Assembly: GCF_040120695.1 (NCBI RefSeq)
Contig: NZ_JBEEAC010000021.1
Span: 62,001-126,000, forward strand
Direction: 5' to 3'
From: Plantactinospora sp040120695
GTDB taxonomy: Bacteria; Actinomycetota; Actinomycetes; Mycobacteriales; Micromonosporaceae
Length of the DNA: 64,000 bases
Shown here: one piece after another, positions 34,097-43,152 of the stretch
How positions within the stretch are numbered: position 1 is the stretch's first letter
Layout: every line of letters starts with the position of its first letter
Position numbers and translations under genes: made by a program
Notes under the pieces: generated by a model
What the model was told of the DNA's origin: nothing
The model's input: only the letters and a program-made list of their open reading frames with translations
Database searches by the model: none

Positions 34097-34520
34097 CGCC
34101 ACCAGGTCATGATCCTCCAACGGCAACTGCACGGCGAACGGGTACGGTTCACCCCAGCTGACCGGGCGTGGCTGGCCGCCCTGCTGCACCGACTGCCGCG
34201 CGACATGCTGCACGGCCTGCGGCTGCTGGTCCGCCCGGAAACCGTGATGCGCTGGCATCGTGACCTGATCGCCCGCCGGCATGCCGGAATCTCCCGACCC
34301 CGGCGGGGCGGACGGCCACGAACCGTGCGGTCAATCCGCCAGCTGGTGCTACGCCTGGCCCCGCGAAAACACCACATGGGGCTACCGCCGCATCCACGGC
34401 GAACTGCTCATCCTGGGTGTGCAGGTCGCGGCTTCCACCGTCTGGGAATTCCTGCAGCAGGCCGGTATCGACCCGGCGCCCCAGCGCACCGCCACCACCT
34501 GGACGACGTTCCTTCTTCCG
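34097..34520 (+). mobile_element. transposase remnant (IS481/IS3-type), frameshifted, catalytic core missing
   Basis: Starts abruptly as RHQVMILQRQLHGERVRFT, continues through DRAWLAALLHRLPRDMLHG, VMRWHRDLIARRHAG and RQLVLRLA. After one extra C near 34360 it continues in another frame as RENTTWGYRRIHGELLILG to TTWTTFL. This is the DNA-binding part of a transposase whose DDE domain should follow but does not. Its missing N-terminal piece is the remnant at 14726. Confidence 0.75.
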
Positions 34521-34521
34521 G

Positions 34522-34905
34522 CAACCCTGGACCAAGAGCGACGCCGGCTATCGGATGGTCGTGTTGCCTCGGTTCGCGGTCGGCATGCTGCTGGCCCGCA
34601 AAGTCGTCGCCGCCGACAACCTCCACGATGCGATCTTCGCCTCCCGACGCGGCACATGGCTTTCCCCCAACAACGTCCGTCGTCAGTGGCGCCAAGCCCG
34701 TGCCGACACCGACCTCGCCTGGGTCACCCCACACACCTTCCGCAAGACCGTCGCCACCCTTATCAAGCACAAGGCGGACACCAGGAGCGCGTCGGCGCAG
34801 CTTGGACACTCCAGCGAGGAGGTCACCGACGCCTACTACATCGCCAAGCCCGTCCAAGCCCCGGACGTCTCCGAGATCCTTGAACGCCTCGGCACCGCCC
34901 CCTGA
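34522..34905 (+). pseudogene. C-terminal fragment of a tyrosine recombinase (phage/AICE-type integrase)
   Basis: Reads about 127 codons of the catalytic domain: LSPNNVRRQWRQA, then the H-x-x-R box HTFRKTVATLIK, the LGHSS box and the YY of the nucleophile region, ending ILERLGTAP. The N-terminal half, including the first catalytic Arg, is missing and there is no start codon in context. It lies about 155 bases from, and points at, the 3' end of tRNA-Pro, the usual place of an integrase in an element inserted at a tRNA gene. The stretch 34906-35017 shows no gene. Confidence 0.8.
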
Positions 34906-35017
34906 TGGCCCCCGAAGCTGCAGGACGCAACGATGCACACGGATGACAAACCTGGTTGCCGACACCCGTAAAAGGGGGGTATTCGGGGGGAGGTTCAAAA
35001 CTCCATAGACACATGTT

Positions 35018-35053
35018 AAAGCCCTGACCAGCGTTTCTGCTGGTCAGGGCTTT
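35018..35053 (-). terminator. rho-independent terminator of tRNA-Pro
   Basis: Perfect 15-base-pair inverted repeat (AAAGCCCTGACCAGC / GCTGGTCAGGGCTTT) around a 6-base loop, 8 bases beyond the tRNA 3' end. The A/T ends supply the U-run. Confidence 0.85.
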
Positions 35054-35060
35054 CTGTCTG

Positions 35061-35134
<74 letters not shown>

Positions 35135-35361
35135 CTCCCGCCCGGCGCTCCGTGCGACAGCCGGTACAGCGTAGCGCAGGACCCGTTCGGACGCGCAACG
35201 GCCCACCGTCCCCCTCGTCCGAACCGGCCCGGCGGCACCGGGGCGCACACCCGATCACCACCCCTACATCATCCTAGGAAGATAGGTCATTGTCCCGGGG
35301 TCCGCTTGTCGTGGGGCAGCGGCGCTGAACGAGGTGTGCTGACCGTGGGCTGGCGGCGGAC

Positions 35362-36768
35362 TCAGCCGTGCGGCCTGCCCCGCCCGCCGGCACCGACCTT
35401 CTTGCGGGGGCGTACCGACACCTCCACCGGACTGCCCGCGAAGCCGAACTCCTCGCGGAGCTTGCGTTCGACGAAGCGCTGGTAGCCGGCGTCCAACGGG
35501 CCGGTGGTGAAGAGCACGAACCGGGGAGGACAGGTGCCGGCCTGGGTGGCGAAGAGCACCCGAGGTGCCCGGCCTCCCCGCACAGGGTGTGGGGTCGCCT
35601 GCACCAGCGCGGTGAGCCACTGGTTCAGCTGCCCGGTCGGAACCCGGGTCTCCCAGCTGGCCAGCGCGGTACGCAGCGCCGGCGCGAGCTTGTCCACCGC
35701 CCGCCCGGTCTTGGCCGAGACGTTGATCCGGATCGCCCAGGGAATCCGACGCAGCTCCCGCTCGATCTCCTTGTCCAGGTAGTAGCGGCGGTCCGCGTCG
35801 ACCAGGTCCCACTTGTTGAACGCGATCACCAGGGCTCGGCCGGTCTCGGTGACCGTGCTGAGGATCCGCTGGTCCTGCTCGCTGATCGGCTTACTGGCGT
35901 CGAGCAGCACCACCGCCACCTCGGCCGCCTCGATCGCGGCGGCGGTACGCAGGCTCGCGTAGTACTCCGTGCCGCTGGCCTTGCCGACCCGCTTGCGCAG
36001 CCCGGCGGTGTCCACCAGTTGCCACACCTCGCCGCCGATCTCCACCAGGCTGTCGACCGGGTCGACCGTGGTGCCGGCGACCGCGTCGACCACCGCCCGC
36101 TCCTCCTTGGCGAGCCGGTTGAGCAGGCTGGACTTTCCGACGTTGGGGCGGCCGACCAGGGCCACCCGGCGTGGCCCGCGCGGGCCCGCCTCGGTGACCG
36201 GCGGCGCGTCCGGCAATGCCTCAAGGATCGCGTCGAGCAGGTCACCGGAGCCCCGGCCGTGCAGCGCGGAGACCGGCCGCGGCTCGCCCAGACCGAGCGA
36301 CCACAACGAGGTCGCCTCGATCTCCACGGCCGTGTTGTCGGCCTTGTTCGCGACCAGCAGCACCGGCTTGGCGCTGCGCCGGAGCATGCGTACGGCGGCC
36401 TCGTCGACGTCGGTCGCCCCGACCGTGGCATCGACCACGAACAGCACCACGTCGGCCGTGGCGACGGCATTCTCGGCCTGCGCGGCGATGGCGGCGGCCC
36501 GATCCCTCGCGTCCGGCTCCCAGCCGCCGGTGTCGACCACGGTGAACTGTCGTCCCGACCACTGCGCGTCGTACGGCACCCGGTCCCGGGTCACCCCGGG
36601 AGTGTCCTCCACCACCGCCTGCCGGCGACCGATGATCCGGTTGACCAGCGTCGACTTACCGACGTTGGGTCGCCCGACCACGGCCACCACCGGCACCGGG
36701 CCGGTCGGCTCGGCCTCGTCGACGATATCCGGCTCCCGCAGCTCGACCCAGCCGTCCCCCGCGTTCAC
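35362..36768 (-). CDS. der: ribosome assembly GTPase Der (EngA)
   Basis: Essential double GTPase of 468 residues acting in 50S subunit maturation. Two G domains are visible, with GRPNVGKSTLVNRI (about residue 33) and GRPNVGKSSLLNRL (about 206), DTGGWE and DTAGLRK switch II motifs, and NKAD and NKWD specificity motifs. The C-terminal KH-like domain ends basic (RPRKKVGAGGRGRPHG). GTG start at 36768 has GAGGAGG close upstream. It follows cmk by 103 bases in the conserved actinobacterial order. The 227 bases between it and tRNA-Pro show nothing. Confidence 0.98.
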   Translation of the reverse strand: MNAGDGWVELREPDIVDEAEPTGPVPVVAVVGRPNVGKSTLVNRIIGRRQAVVEDTPGVTRDRVPYDAQWSGRQFTVVDTGGWEPDARDRAAAIAAQAENAVATADVVLFVVDATVGATDVDEAAVRMLRRSAKPVLLVANKADNTAVEIEATSLWSLGLGEPRPVSALHGRGSGDLLDAILEALPDAPPVTEAGPRGPRRVALVGRPNVGKSSLLNRLAKEERAVVDAVAGTTVDPVDSLVEIGGEVWQLVDTAGLRKRVGKASGTEYYASLRTAAAIEAAEVAVVLLDASKPISEQDQRILSTVTETGRALVIAFNKWDLVDADRRYYLDKEIERELRRIPWAIRINVSAKTGRAVDKLAPALRTALASWETRVPTGQLNQWLTALVQATPHPVRGGRAPRVLFATQAGTCPPRFVLFTTGPLDAGYQRFVERKLREEFGFAGSPVEVSVRPRKKVGAGGRGRPHG

Positions 36769-36871
36769 GCCGCCTCCTCGATTGCACCACCACGGAAGAT
36801 CCCGGTGGCATCGTTCCGCCGGGTGTCAGCCCGGTTGTCCACTACCGCACCGGCTCCGCCGATCGACCGGG

Positions 36872-37555
36872 TCACCGGCCCGGCCGCCGCTCGATGAGCA
36901 GGGCTCGCAGCCGCGTGACCACCTCGTCGATACCCAGCGCGGTGGTGTCCAGCACCACCGCGTCCGGAGCCTGCCGCAGCGGGTCCGCGGTCCGGGTGGA
37001 GTCGAGCCGGTCCCGCCGGGCCAGGTCGGCGGCGGTGGCGGCCAGGTCGGCGGCGTTCTCCGCGCTGCGCCGTCGCGCCCGCGCGTCGGCCGAGGCGGTC
37101 AGGTACACCTTGAGGTCGGCGTCGGGTGCCACCACCGAGCCGATGTCCCGGCCCTCCACCACGATCCGGCCGGCGGCGTCGATCATCTCCCGCTGTTGCG
37201 CGACGAGCAGTTCCCGTACCGCCGGCACGGCCGACACCGCCGAGACCGCAGCCGTCACCTCCGGGCTCCGGATCTCGCGGTCGACTGCGATGCCGTCGGC
37301 GGTCACGCTCGGCGCCTGCGGGTCCACCCCGATCTTCAGGTCGGTCTCCCCCGCCACCTTGGCCACCGCCTCGGCGTCCTGCGGGTCGACCCCGGAGCGC
37401 AGCACCGCCCAGGTGACGGCCCGGTACATCGCCCCGGTGTCGAGGTAGCGGGCGTCGAGTGCGCCCGCCAGCCGGCGGGAGACGGTCGACTTCCCCGAAC
37501 CGGAGGGGCCATCCACGGCAACCACACATCGCCCGGTCCGTACCTTCTCCGCCAC
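36872..37555 (-). CDS. cmk: cytidylate kinase
   Basis: CMP/dCMP kinase of 227 residues, phosphorylating CMP with ATP. Walker A is GPSGSGKST near residue 13; the substrate region has YLDTGAMYRAVTW, and EGRDIGSVVAPDADLK precedes the lid RARRRSAEN. The start is the GTG at 37555 because GGAGGAGGAG lies just before it; a GTG at 37570 is inside that purine run. It sits between rluB and der, a standard actinobacterial arrangement. The 269 bases upstream, to rluB, hold no recognisable gene. Confidence 0.97.
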   Translation of the reverse strand: MAEKVRTGRCVVAVDGPSGSGKSTVSRRLAGALDARYLDTGAMYRAVTWAVLRSGVDPQDAEAVAKVAGETDLKIGVDPQAPSVTADGIAVDREIRSPEVTAAVSAVSAVPAVRELLVAQQREMIDAAGRIVVEGRDIGSVVAPDADLKVYLTASADARARRRSAENAADLAATAADLARRDRLDSTRTADPLRQAPDAVVLDTTALGIDEVVTRLRALLIERRPGR

Positions 37556-37824
37556 CGTCTCCTCCTCCACCGATCACTGGGCGATATGCCCGGTACTGCC
37601 GAGTTCACCCGGGCAGCCGGCCGGGGCGGCGCCGCCACCTGTCGCCGTCCATCATGCCCCGTCCCCCGGACCGGCCCGCGCCCGACACCTGAGGCCGGCG
37701 GCCAGCCACACACCCAGCACCGCCGCTCGCCGCCGCCACCGCCGACGGGTGGACCGGCCCCCGGCAACCACCAGCGCAGCAACCGCGCGAGAACGGCCAA
37801 CCACGGAAACCCAGGAGGCCCGGG

Positions 37825-38574
37825 TCAGTCACCGACCGCCTTGAAGAGGGCGGCGATCTCGGCATTGGTCAACCGGCGGGTACGCCCGGGCCGCAGGTCG
37901 CCGAGCCGGATCGGACCGATGGCGGTACGGATGAGCCGGGACACCGGGTGCCCGACCTCCTCCAACAGCCGCCTGACGATGTGCTTGCGCCCCTCGTGCA
38001 GGGTCAACTCCACCTGGGCCGTACGTCCCAGCGTGTCCACCAAGCGGAATTCGTCGACCCGGACCATGCCGTCGGACAGCTCCACACCGGCCTTCAGCCG
38101 ACGGCCGGCGGTGCGGGACAGCGGCCCCGCCACCTCGCACAGATAGGTCTTCGGCACCCCGTACGACGGGTGCATCAGCCGGTGCGCCAGCGTGCCGTCG
38201 TTGGTCAGCAGCAACAGTCCCTCGCTGTCGGCGTCGAGCCGCCCGACGTGGTAGACACGCTGCTCCACCCGGCCGAGGAAGTCGGCCAGCGCGGTGCGAC
38301 CCTTCTCGTCCGCCATCGTCGAGACCACGCCACGTGGCTTGTTCATCGCCAGGTAGGCCAGCCGGGTGTCGGTGACCAGCCGCTCACCGTCGACGTGGAT
38401 GACGGCGGTGGCCGGGTCGACCTTGTCGCCGAGTTGCGCGACCCGTCCGTCGACGGTGACCCGGCGCCGGAAGATCAGGTCCTCGCAGGCACGCCGGGAG
38501 CCGACGCCGGCCGCGGCGAGCACCTTCTGCAGGCGCTCCGCGGCGGGGGCATCGGAACTGTCATCGCGGGGCAT
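37825..38574 (-). CDS. rluB: 23S rRNA pseudouridine synthase RluB-type
   Basis: RsuA/RluB-family pseudouridine synthase of 249 residues. N-terminal S4 RNA-binding domain (RLQKVLAAAGVGSRRACEDLI, VTVDG) and catalytic domain with Asp114 in GRLDADSEGLLLLTND. The downstream EGRKHIVRRLLEEVGHPV and RTAIGPIRLGDLRPG segments are typical. It modifies a uridine in 23S rRNA helix regions; the exact position is inferred from family. The ATG at 38574 has GGAAGAG 7 bases upstream, and the gene overlaps scpB by 14 bases. The short tail IAALFKAVGD is normal for the group. Confidence 0.95.
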   Translation of the reverse strand: MPRDDSSDAPAAERLQKVLAAAGVGSRRACEDLIFRRRVTVDGRVAQLGDKVDPATAVIHVDGERLVTDTRLAYLAMNKPRGVVSTMADEKGRTALADFLGRVEQRVYHVGRLDADSEGLLLLTNDGTLAHRLMHPSYGVPKTYLCEVAGPLSRTAGRRLKAGVELSDGMVRVDEFRLVDTLGRTAQVELTLHEGRKHIVRRLLEEVGHPVSRLIRTAIGPIRLGDLRPGRTRRLTNAEIAALFKAVGD

Positions 38575-39583
38575 CGGCTATCTCTTCCACGTCGTCGGGC
38601 AGGAACGGGGCCAGCGGCGGCAGCTGGGCGACGGAGTCCAGCCCGAGTTTCTCCAGGAACAGCGTTGTCGTCCGGTACAGGAACGCTCCGCTCTCCGGTT
38701 CGGTGCCGCACTCCTCCACCAGGCCGCGAGTGACCAGGGTACGGATCACCCCGTCACAGTTGACACCCCGGATGGCCGAAATCCGGGACCGGGTCACCGG
38801 TTGCTTGTAGGCGACCACGGCGAGCGTCTCCAACGCCGCCTGGGTCAGCCGGACGGACTGCCCGTCCAGCACGAACCGCTCGACATAGGCGGCGTACTCC
38901 GGTCGGGTGTAGAGCCGCCAGCCACCCGCCGCCCGCCGTAACTCGAAGCCGTGCCCGGCCGAGGTGTAACCGGCGGACAGTCGCTCCAGCATCGCCGAGA
39001 CCCGCTCGGTCGGCTGCTCCAGCACCTGCGCCAGCAGGATCTCGGTGACCGGCTCGTCCACCACGAGCAGGATGGCCTCCAGGGCACCGCGCAGCTCGTC
39101 GTCGTCGATCAGCGCCAGCGCCCCGGCGGACCGGCCGACGCCGTCGGGCACCCGCGCCGCCGCCGGCCCACCCGCCGCGTCCGGACCGGCATCCTCGGGT
39201 ACGCCCACCACCTCGGTTGGCTCCGCACCGCGTTCCTCAGCGTCCGCCGTCGCGCCCGGCTGCTCGGCGACCGCCATGTCCTCGGCCGAGACCGCCCCGG
39301 CACCCGACTCGGCCGACTCGGCCGACTCGGCGATTTCAGCCCTCTCGGCGGACTCGGCCGGCCCGGCAAATTCAGCGAGCTCGGCCGGCCCCACAAACTC
39401 AGCGGACTCGGCCGGCCCCACAAACTCAGCGGACTCGGCCGGCCCCGCAACCTCAGCGGACTCCGCGGACTCGGCGGACTCGGCGGAGCGCTGCGGCGAA
39501 CGGCCTCCTGCTGACCGTTCCCACGGTGGCACCCAGGCCGCCGCCTGCTCGGCCAGCGAGTCGGGTCGTTTTTCGCTGGTCAC
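38561..39583 (-). CDS. scpB: segregation and condensation protein ScpB, with repeat-expanded N-terminus
   Basis: Condensin (SMC-kleisin) accessory subunit of 340 residues. The ScpB core of paired winged helices occupies about residues 160-325 (LRGALEAILLVVDEPVTEIL, ALETLAVVAYKQPVTRSRIS, IRGVNCDGVIRTLVTRGLV). The first 155 residues are low complexity, with many copies of an AESAEF.GP-like unit; ordinary ScpB proteins lack this. GTG start at 39583 overlaps the scpA stop (GTGA), and the end overlaps rluB. It acts with ScpA and Smc in chromosome compaction. The acidic Ala/Glu/Ser arm is probably disordered. Confidence 0.93.
   Translation of the reverse strand: MTSEKRPDSLAEQAAAWVPPWERSAGGRSPQRSAESAESAESAEVAGPAESAEFVGPAESAEFVGPAELAEFAGPAESAERAEIAESAESAESGAGAVSAEDMAVAEQPGATADAEERGAEPTEVVGVPEDAGPDAAGGPAAARVPDGVGRSAGALALIDDDELRGALEAILLVVDEPVTEILLAQVLEQPTERVSAMLERLSAGYTSAGHGFELRRAAGGWRLYTRPEYAAYVERFVLDGQSVRLTQAALETLAVVAYKQPVTRSRISAIRGVNCDGVIRTLVTRGLVEECGTEPESGAFLYRTTTLFLEKLGLDSVAQLPPLAPFLPDDVEEIADAPR
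39305..39495. repeat. 27-base in-frame repeats in scpB
   Basis: Near-identical 27-base units (core GACTCGGCCGGCCCC followed by CAAACTCAGC-like sequence) encode AESAEFVGP-type nonapeptides, flanked by shorter GACTCGG runs encoding SAE triplets. All keep the scpB frame. Confidence 0.8.
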
Positions 39584-40731
39584 CGCGCTTCCTCCTGCGT
39601 CTCGTCCCCGGTCGCCATTCCGGCCGGCTCCGTCGGCATCCCGGCCGGCTCCGTCGGCGCCCCGGCCGGGTCGATCGGGTCCGGTCCGGTGTCGCCACTC
39701 TCCACCGGTACCGCCGCCGGTCCGTCGTCGCCAGCGGGCCGCTCCGGTGGTGCCGGCGCGCCCGCGTACTCGTCGATGTCGAGTTCGGCGCCGCCGTCCT
39801 CGGGACCGGTCCACCGTACGGTCAGCTCGCCGAGCGCCTCCACCTGGGCGAAGCCGACCAGCCCCTCCCGATACAGCTCCAGCAGGGCCAGGAACCGGGC
39901 GACCACCTCAAGAGTGGACTCGCAGTCGGCGCAGAGTACTCGGAAGGTGGCGATCCCGGCCCGGCGGAGCCGGTCGCGCAGTAGCGCCGCGTGTTCCCGG
40001 ACACTCACCCGGACCATGTGCACGTGGTCGATGGAGACCACGGGCGCCTTCTTCGGAGTCATCGCCCGGACCGCCAACGCGGCGAGCCGGTCCGGGCCGA
40101 TCCCGAGTACCAGGTCCGGCAGCGCCTCGGCGTACCGCGGTTCCAGTGCGACGGCCCGGGGGTAGCGACGGGAGCCGATGGTCTCCAGCTCGGAGATGTG
40201 CCCGGCGGCCTCCTTGTACGCCTTGTACTGCAACAGCCGGGCGAAGAGCAGGTCCCGGGCCTCCAGCAGGGCCAGGTCCTCCTCGTCCTCGACCTGGGCG
40301 GCCGGCAGCAGCCGGGCGGCCTTGAGATCGAGCAGGGTGGCCGCGACGACGAGGAACTCGCTCGCCTCGTCCAGGTCCCAGTCGTCCCCCATCGCCCGGA
40401 TGTACGCGATGAACTCGTCGGTGACCCGGTGCAGGGCGACCTCGGTCACATCGAGCTTGTGCTTGCCGATGAGCTGTAGCAGCAGATCGAACGGGCCGGT
40501 GAAGTTCGCCAGCCGTACGGTGAAGCCACCCGCCGCCTCGGCCACGACCTCGGGACCGGCCTGAGCGCCGAGCTGAGCGTCAGCCTGGGTGTCGCCGGGT
40601 GCCGACTGCAGCGGATCCGGTACGGACCGCGATGGATCCGACAGGGCCGGCCGCGGGTCCGACGCGGCCGGGGAGGTGGGCGGGGAACTCACCCGACGAC
40701 CGTAGTCCACCGGTTCCGGACCGTCAGCCAT
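39580..40731 (-). CDS. scpA: segregation and condensation protein ScpA (kleisin)
   Basis: Kleisin subunit of the SMC complex, 383 residues. The conserved N-terminal block is FTVRLANFTGPFDLLLQLIG (about residues 71-90) and HKLDVTEVALHRVTDEFIAY. The C-terminal winged helix includes TFRVLCADCESTLEVVARFLALLEL (about residues 260-285). A Pro/Ser-rich lead of 68 residues and an acidic Pro-rich tail (GAPTEPAGMPTEPAGM) flank the core. The ATG at 40731 has GGAG 8 bases upstream; a later GTG is possible. It lies between parA and scpB, in the usual actinobacterial order. Confidence 0.95.
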   Translation of the reverse strand: MADGPEPVDYGRRVSSPPTSPAASDPRPALSDPSRSVPDPLQSAPGDTQADAQLGAQAGPEVVAEAAGGFTVRLANFTGPFDLLLQLIGKHKLDVTEVALHRVTDEFIAYIRAMGDDWDLDEASEFLVVAATLLDLKAARLLPAAQVEDEEDLALLEARDLLFARLLQYKAYKEAAGHISELETIGSRRYPRAVALEPRYAEALPDLVLGIGPDRLAALAVRAMTPKKAPVVSIDHVHMVRVSVREHAALLRDRLRRAGIATFRVLCADCESTLEVVARFLALLELYREGLVGFAQVEALGELTVRWTGPEDGGAELDIDEYAGAPAPPERPAGDDGPAAVPVESGDTGPDPIDPAGAPTEPAGMPTEPAGMATGDETQEEAR

Positions 40732-40850
40732 CAGCGCCGCTCCGGTGCCGTCTCGCACGAGATGATCCTGGACAAGGCGGGCGCCGACCCGGGCCGGGAC
40801 AACCGGAACGCACCACCGCCGGCCGCCGCCGGTCGGAACCGTCCACCTGG

Positions 40851-41780
40851 TTACCGCTCGGCCTGCGCGGCGATCACCTCTCGGGCGAGCTGGCGGTAGT
40901 TCCGGGCGCCGGAGGAGGCCGGATCCAGCGTGGTGATCGGCGCACCGGCGACCGTGGACTCGGGGAACTTGACCGTCTTGGTGATCACGGTCTGGTACAC
41001 CTTGTCGCCGAACGCCTCCACCACCCGCTGGAGCACCTGACGGCAGTGTGTGGTGCGGCTGTCGTACATGGTGGCGAGGATGCCTTCCAGCTCCAGGTCG
41101 AAGTTGAGCCGTTCGCGGACCTTGTCGATGGTGTCCAGCAACAGCGCGACACCACGCAGGCTGAAGAACTCGCACTCCAGCGGGATCAGTACGCCGTCGG
41201 CCACGGTCAGGGCGTTGATGGCGAGCAGGCCCAGCGACGGCTGGCAGTCGATCAGGACGTAGTCGTATTCCTTGCGGATCGACCTCAGCACCCGGGCCAG
41301 GGCCATCTCCCGGGCGACCTCGTTGACGAGCTGGATCTCGGCGGCCGAGAGATCGATGTTGGCCGGCAGAAGGTGCAGCCCGGCGACATCCGTCTTGATC
41401 AGCACGTCCTCGGCGGTGACGTCGTCCTGCATCAGCAGGTTGTAGACCGACAGGTCGAGGTTGTGCGGGTTGACGCCCAGACCGACCGAGAGCGCACCCT
41501 GCGGGTCGAAGTCGACCAGGAGCACGCGGCGACCGTACTCGGCCAGTGCGGCGCCCAGGTTGATCGTCGTGGTGGTCTTGCCCACCCCGCCCTTCTGGTT
41601 GGCCATCGCGATGATCCGGGCCGGTCCGTGCCGGTCGGTGGGCATCGGTTCCGGGATCGGCTTGCGCATCGTGTACGCGGCCGGGTCGGCTGGACCCAAC
41701 TCGGCACCGAGGTCCAGGGCGGACTGCTGCTCGCGCAAGGTCGAGGTCCACGCCTCGGCACGGTCGCCGTTTCCAGCCAT
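40851..41780 (-). CDS. ParA-family ATPase
   Basis: ParA/Soj-like ATPase of 309 residues with deviant Walker A KGGVGKTTTTINLG (about residues 63-76), Walker A' LLVDFDPQGALSVGLG, and Walker B YVLIDCQPSLGLL. The 50-residue N-terminal lead is variable. In actinobacteria this paralogue is encoded with scpA/scpB and xerD, separate from the parAB pair at the origin, and has no ParB gene beside it here. A role in chromosome or protein positioning is inferred. The 246 bases upstream to the recombinase gene show no further gene. Confidence 0.93.
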   Translation of the reverse strand: MAGNGDRAEAWTSTLREQQSALDLGAELGPADPAAYTMRKPIPEPMPTDRHGPARIIAMANQKGGVGKTTTTINLGAALAEYGRRVLLVDFDPQGALSVGLGVNPHNLDLSVYNLLMQDDVTAEDVLIKTDVAGLHLLPANIDLSAAEIQLVNEVAREMALARVLRSIRKEYDYVLIDCQPSLGLLAINALTVADGVLIPLECEFFSLRGVALLLDTIDKVRERLNFDLELEGILATMYDSRTTHCRQVLQRVVEAFGDKVYQTVITKTVKFPESTVAGAPITTLDPASSGARNYRQLAREVIAAQAER

Positions 41781-42026
41781 GTCCTCGTACGCCCCCTCCC
41801 GACGACTGCCCGGCGTCGGAGCCGAACGGTGTCCTGTGCGGCGCCGCCGCGAACCTCGATTGCCGCCTCACGAGGCCTCGCCAGATCCCGACTCTACGCC
41901 ACGTCGCAGCACCGTAGTGGGCACCGTCTCGGCGTGTCGAGCCGGCCGCCGACCGCCACCACCCGGCCGGAATCGCACCCGCCGCCCGACAGTACCCCGT
42001 CGGTGGTGCGACCGGGATCGCCCGGG

Positions 42027-43097
42027 TCAGCCCCGCGCCCGGGGGTGCGCGGTGGCGTACACCTCACGGAGCCGGTCCACGGTGACCAAGGTGTACACCT
42101 GGGTGGTGGTGACCGAGGCGTGCCCGAGCAGTTCCTGCACCACCCGTACGTCGGCACCGCCGTCGAGCAGGTGGGTGGCGTACGAGTGCCGCAGCGTGTG
42201 CGGGGAGACCGCGCGCGGACCGTCCACCGGCAACCCGGCCCGGGCGGCGGCGCGGCGCAGGATGGTCCAGGCACTCTGCCGGGACAGCGGCCCACCGCGG
42301 GCGTTGAGGAAGACCGCCGGCCCGCCCCTACCGGCGGCGGCCAGCGTCGGCCGGCCCCGCACCAGGTAGGCCCGCACCGCCTCGGCGGCGTATCCGCCGA
42401 CCGGCACCAGTCGGGTCCGACCCCCCTTGCCGTGCAGCAGCACCGACCCGTCGGTCAGGTCGAGGTCGTCGACCGCCGCGCCGACCGCCTCGGAGATCCG
42501 CGCGCCGGTGCCGTAGAGGAACTCCAGCAGGGCCCGGTCCCGCAGCGACAGCGCGACCCGGGGCCCGGTGGCGTCGACCGCCCCGGCGCTCTCCAGCAGC
42601 CGGACCACCTCGCTGACCTCCAGCGCCCGGGGCAGCCGACGGGGCGGGACCGGCGGGCGTACGTCCCGGCTCGGGTCCTGGCCGACCAGTCCCTCCCGGA
42701 CCGCGAACCGGTGCAGGCCGCGGACCGCGCTGGCGGCCCGGGCCGCCGACGCCGCCGCCAGCGGCGGGTGCCCGTCCGCCCCGGCCCGCAGCCGGGCCAC
42801 GTGCGCGGCGACCTCGGCCGGCCCGACCGCCGCCAGGTCCTCGACGCCGCCGGCGGCGAGCGACGCCAGATACCGGTCCAGGTCCCGGCGGTACGAGCTG
42901 AGCGTGTTCCGGGACAGCCCGCGCTCGACGGTGAGGTGGTCGAGGTAGGTGCGCACGGCGCGGCGCAGTGCCGGTGACGGTTCGGGTCCGTCACCGGCCG
43001 GCTGCGGCGGCACGGTCGGGCCGGCGCCCGGACGGCCCGGGTCACCGGCGACCTTCGGCGCGGTTGCCGGGCGACTCGTCCCGGGGCCTCCCCTCAC
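42027..43097 (-). CDS. xerD: site-specific tyrosine recombinase XerD
   Basis: Tyrosine recombinase of 356 residues for chromosome dimer resolution. Core-binding domain about residues 45-150 (YLDHLTVERGLSRNTLSSYR). The catalytic domain has Arg in YGTGARISEA, the H-x-x-R box SPHTLRHSYATHLL, LGHASVTTTQ and the Tyr of VYT. The first 40 residues are Pro/Gly-rich and poorly conserved, so the true start may lie inside; GTG at 43097 is the longest. Its place between ald and parA-scpAB is the conserved xerD position. It lies 55 bases after ald. Confidence 0.93.
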   Translation of the reverse strand: MRGGPGTSRPATAPKVAGDPGRPGAGPTVPPQPAGDGPEPSPALRRAVRTYLDHLTVERGLSRNTLSSYRRDLDRYLASLAAGGVEDLAAVGPAEVAAHVARLRAGADGHPPLAAASAARAASAVRGLHRFAVREGLVGQDPSRDVRPPVPPRRLPRALEVSEVVRLLESAGAVDATGPRVALSLRDRALLEFLYGTGARISEAVGAAVDDLDLTDGSVLLHGKGGRTRLVPVGGYAAEAVRAYLVRGRPTLAAAGRGGPAVFLNARGGPLSRQSAWTILRRAAARAGLPVDGPRAVSPHTLRHSYATHLLDGGADVRVVQELLGHASVTTTQVYTLVTVDRLREVYATAHPRARG

Positions 43098-43152
43098 TGG
43101 TACACCTCTGTTCGCGCCTGCGGGGCTCGCAAACCCGGCTCACTCCGCACGC

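Noticed and set aside
34906..35060. Search for a second copy of the tRNA-Pro 3' end as an attachment repeat
   Set aside because: No repeat of the T-arm/acceptor sequence was seen elsewhere in the window; the other end may lie further left.
37571..37824. Possible small gene between cmk and rluB
   Set aside because: Short frames exist on both strands but lack ribosome sites and recognisable protein features.
40599..42977. Plus-strand open frame of about 790 codons
   Set aside because: It spans scpA, parA and xerD in antisense and has no motif; those three genes are unmistakable on the minus strand.
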